Source: Vagococcus salmoninarum
GTDB taxonomy: Bacteria > Bacillota > Bacilli > Lactobacillales > Vagococcaceae
Length of the DNA stretch: 64,000 bases
Reading direction: 5' to 3'
Assembly (NCBI RefSeq): GCF_003987495.1
Contig: NZ_NGJU01000007.1
Span: 62,001-126,000 of the forward strand
The first letter of the stretch is position 1. Each line of letters opens with the position of its first letter. Below, piece by piece: positions 62,258-64,000 of this stretch. The notes under the pieces are model-generated. The model was not told where the DNA came from. It did no database searches and saw only the letters and a program-made list of their open reading frames with translations. Made by a program: the position numbers and the translations under genes.

Positions 62258-63649
62258 GTGACTAAAAAGCAGCTTTTCGTAGTACTAATAAGTCTTGTAG
62301 GATTAGGGAGTTTATTCGTCATATTAAGTGATAGATTCACTGATTCGCCCATGGCACAAGTTGAAGTCGATCCTTCCCTTGCCCTTGTGAATCAAAAGGA
62401 TAAAATTTGGGTGATCTCAGATACCCATTATTTGTCGGACACGTTACATGATGATGGTGAAAAATTTGAATTTATTAAAAAAACTGCCGCAGGGAAAGAC
62501 TTAGACTTTCCTCGAGAACGGTTAGAAGCGTTGATTTGGCAAGTTCAACAAGAAAGACCAAAAGTGTTAATTGTTAGTGGTGATTTAACCTTAAACGGGG
62601 AGTACCAAAGTGCCAAAGAACTGGCAGACTACTTTAAAGAAATTGAAGCCTTAGGCACAGCTGTCTACGTCATTCCTGGTAATCACGACATTGCTGATGG
62701 TTGGGCTCAGAGCTATCAAGGGAAAGAAGTTCAGCGAGTCAAACAAATTTTACCAGGTGATTTCGCTGAGTTGTTTGCTGAAATGGGCTATGAAGAGGCG
62801 ATTTCCCGAGACAAAGACTCCTTAAGCTACGCTGTGAAACCTTTTGAGGACCTTTTGCTAGTAATGATTGATACGAATAAGTACATCAATGATGTTAGCC
62901 ATAGTAATCCTACAACTAGTGGCAAGTTAGGACCGAAAACCTCTGATTGGTTAGAGACCGTCTTTACTAAGGCCAGTCAAGAGGGGCTAAAAGTGATTCC
63001 AGTGATGCATCATAATTTGATTCATCATAACGGGAAAATAAATCAAGGTTTTACGATTGATAAAAGTGAGGAGGTTCAAGAGTTCTTTGGTAACCATGGA
63101 GTTGAAGTTGTCTTAACAGGCCATATCCATGCACAAGATATTGCTTCGATTGACTACCAAGGGCGCAAAATCTATGATATTGCCACAGGGTCATTTGCCT
63201 CTTTGAGTAATAGTATTGGTGAATTAAAGCTAGCGAATAACCAGTTAATGTATCAACGGCAACCGTTGAAACTTACTGATTGGGCGCGGGAAACAAATCA
63301 AAAAGACGTTCGACTTTTAAATTATGACAACTACTCCCAAGAACTCTTTCGATTAGACGGTGAAGGGATGGCTCATCGTCAAATTTATGAAGAGAATTGG
63401 TACGAAGAAGAGAGTGCCCAAGTTGTGGCGGAATTTGTTGGTCGGATGAATAATCGCTACTTTGATGGCTTTGATTACATTGCAGAGGAAAGTCAGTTAG
63501 CTGCAATTAAAAAAGAAGCAGGTTATCAACTGTTAAGTCAGCAACCAGAGAGTTTTCTGTTCCAATACATCGAAACGATTTTAGCTGATTGGGATACGAA
63601 TGATGTGGCGGTTAAACTGCCTTTAAATCCTTTGACTCGAAAAAATTGA
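62258..63649 (+). CDS. Exported metallophosphoesterase
   Basis: 463 residues from the GTG at 62258 (AGGAGGG 5 bases before). An in-frame ATG at 62180 lies inside the rbs terminator. N-terminal helix KQLFVVLISLVGLGSLFVIL (about 4-23) anchors or exports it. Metal-site motifs in order: VISDTHYL near 50, SGDLTLNGE near 107, IPGNHDI near 143, PVMHHNLI near 247 and LTGHIHAQD near 286. Substrate unknown; outside the cell it might act on nucleotides or phosphoesters. Its TGA is within the -35 box of the next promoter. Confidence 0.87.
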   Translation: MTKKQLFVVLISLVGLGSLFVILSDRFTDSPMAQVEVDPSLALVNQKDKIWVISDTHYLSDTLHDDGEKFEFIKKTAAGKDLDFPRERLEALIWQVQQERPKVLIVSGDLTLNGEYQSAKELADYFKEIEALGTAVYVIPGNHDIADGWAQSYQGKEVQRVKQILPGDFAELFAEMGYEEAISRDKDSLSYAVKPFEDLLLVMIDTNKYINDVSHSNPTTSGKLGPKTSDWLETVFTKASQEGLKVIPVMHHNLIHHNGKINQGFTIDKSEEVQEFFGNHGVEVVLTGHIHAQDIASIDYQGRKIYDIATGSFASLSNSIGELKLANNQLMYQRQPLKLTDWARETNQKDVRLLNYDNYSQELFRLDGEGMAHRQIYEENWYEEESAQVVAEFVGRMNNRYFDGFDYIAEESQLAAIKKEAGYQLLSQQPESFLFQYIETILADWDTNDVAVKLPLNPLTRKN

Positions 63650-63674
63650 CAAAGATTACGACAATCTTTATACT
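63646..63674 (+). promoter_or_regulatory. Promoter of the T-box transcript
   Basis: TTGACA (63646-63651) and TATACT (63669-63674), both consensus or nearly so, 17-base spacer. The -35 box includes the stop codon of the phosphoesterase gene. Confidence 0.88.
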
Positions 63675-63679
63675 TCTAT

Positions 63680-63981
63680 TTAATCAGAAAAGCAATTAAA
63701 TAGAGATGCGTTGAAAAGGAAAGTATATTTCTTAACCCATTCAAAGAGAGCTCCCACCGGTGAAAAGGAGTAATGGCGTGAAGTAGAAAATGGCCTTAGA
63801 GCATTGTTAGTCAACTTATTAGACTAACACAGGTGTGCCTGTTATAGCACCAGAGCTTAGTCGTTTTGAGCTTGGATAAGTGGTTAATGGTCAAACATTA
63901 GCAAACAAGGTGGTACCGCGAAAGTTATGAAACTCTCGTCCTTTGTTCTATGAAAATAGAATGAAGGGCGGGAGTTTTTTT
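63680..63981 (+). promoter_or_regulatory. T-box leader, probable methionine specifier
   Basis: The T-box sequence AAGGTGGTACCGCG is at 63907-63920, followed by a terminator (AACTCTCGTCCTT with AAGGGCGGGAGTT, then T7, 63931-63981). Upstream is Stem I with AAAGAGAG and an apical CACCGGTG segment. On its 3' side, GAAA-ATG-G-CCTT (63787-63797) lines up with the specifier side of a T-box (in B. subtilis glyQS GAAA-GGC-A). This makes AUG at 63790-63792 the best specifier, hence uncharged tRNA-Met. The controlled gene lies past the window end. Confidence 0.88.
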
Positions 63982-64000
63982 GTTTAGTTAAACTAACAAA

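Overview
The window is 64 kb of low-GC Gram-positive DNA. Its gene content points to a member of the Enterococcaceae: a WxL surface-protein cluster with a DUF916/DUF3324 partner, an LPxTG protein, a Mga-type regulator, several PTS systems, a T-box leader, and strong Shine-Dalgarno sites before almost every gene. Vagococcus or a close Enterococcus relative is my inference; there is no rRNA or other marker here to prove it. I see no insertion sequence, prophage or CRISPR array. This looks like chromosomal accessory and housekeeping DNA.

Layout. 1-2.8 kb: end of an ABC exporter operon, an XRE regulator with a membrane partner, a candidate small RNA and a 41-residue basic protein. 2.9-7 kb: a TetM-like GTPase, a tRNA-dihydrouridine synthase, a nested array of small palindromic repeats, and a DUF1772 membrane protein. 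7.3-19.1 kb: a Mga-like regulator followed by a nine-gene surface operon (a giant beta-helix WxL adhesin, a tiny LPxTG protein, six small WxL proteins and the DUF916/DUF3324 membrane partner). 19.1-21.8 kb: a MerR regulator and its divergent aldo/keto reductase with a textbook operator, then an SDF-family symporter.

22-34 kb: an allantoate fermentation operon (allC, an MFS transporter, allE, allD, fdrA, ylbE, a DUF2877 gene, carbamate kinase) preceded by a candidate attenuator and followed by a convergent PucR-type regulator. Together these enzymes should convert allantoate through ureidoglycine and ureidoglycolate to oxalurate, then to oxamate plus carbamoyl phosphate, and finally make ATP. 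No allantoinase lies here. ylbE carries an in-frame stop codon near its 5' end, with an ATG two codons later.

34-41 kb: an acetyltransferase, a coiled-coil membrane protein, a rhodanese, an AraC regulator and a galactitol-type PTS linked to a 2-hydroxyacid dehydrogenase and a class II aldolase (substrate unknown). 41-46.5 kb: a membrane protein, the glucose PTS (glcT-ptsG-crr), a cluster of DnaA boxes and murB. 46.5-50 kb: a LytTR/GHKL two-component system flanked by two exported-peptide genes, one of them broken, which share a promoter motif. 50-56.3 kb: an ECF S component, a YhdH-type reductase and a polyamine operon (regulator-potABCD). 56.4-62.2 kb: the ribose operon rbsRKDACB under a double LacI-type operator. 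62.2-64 kb: a secreted metallophosphoesterase and a T-box leader whose specifier reads best as AUG (methionine); its gene lies outside the window.
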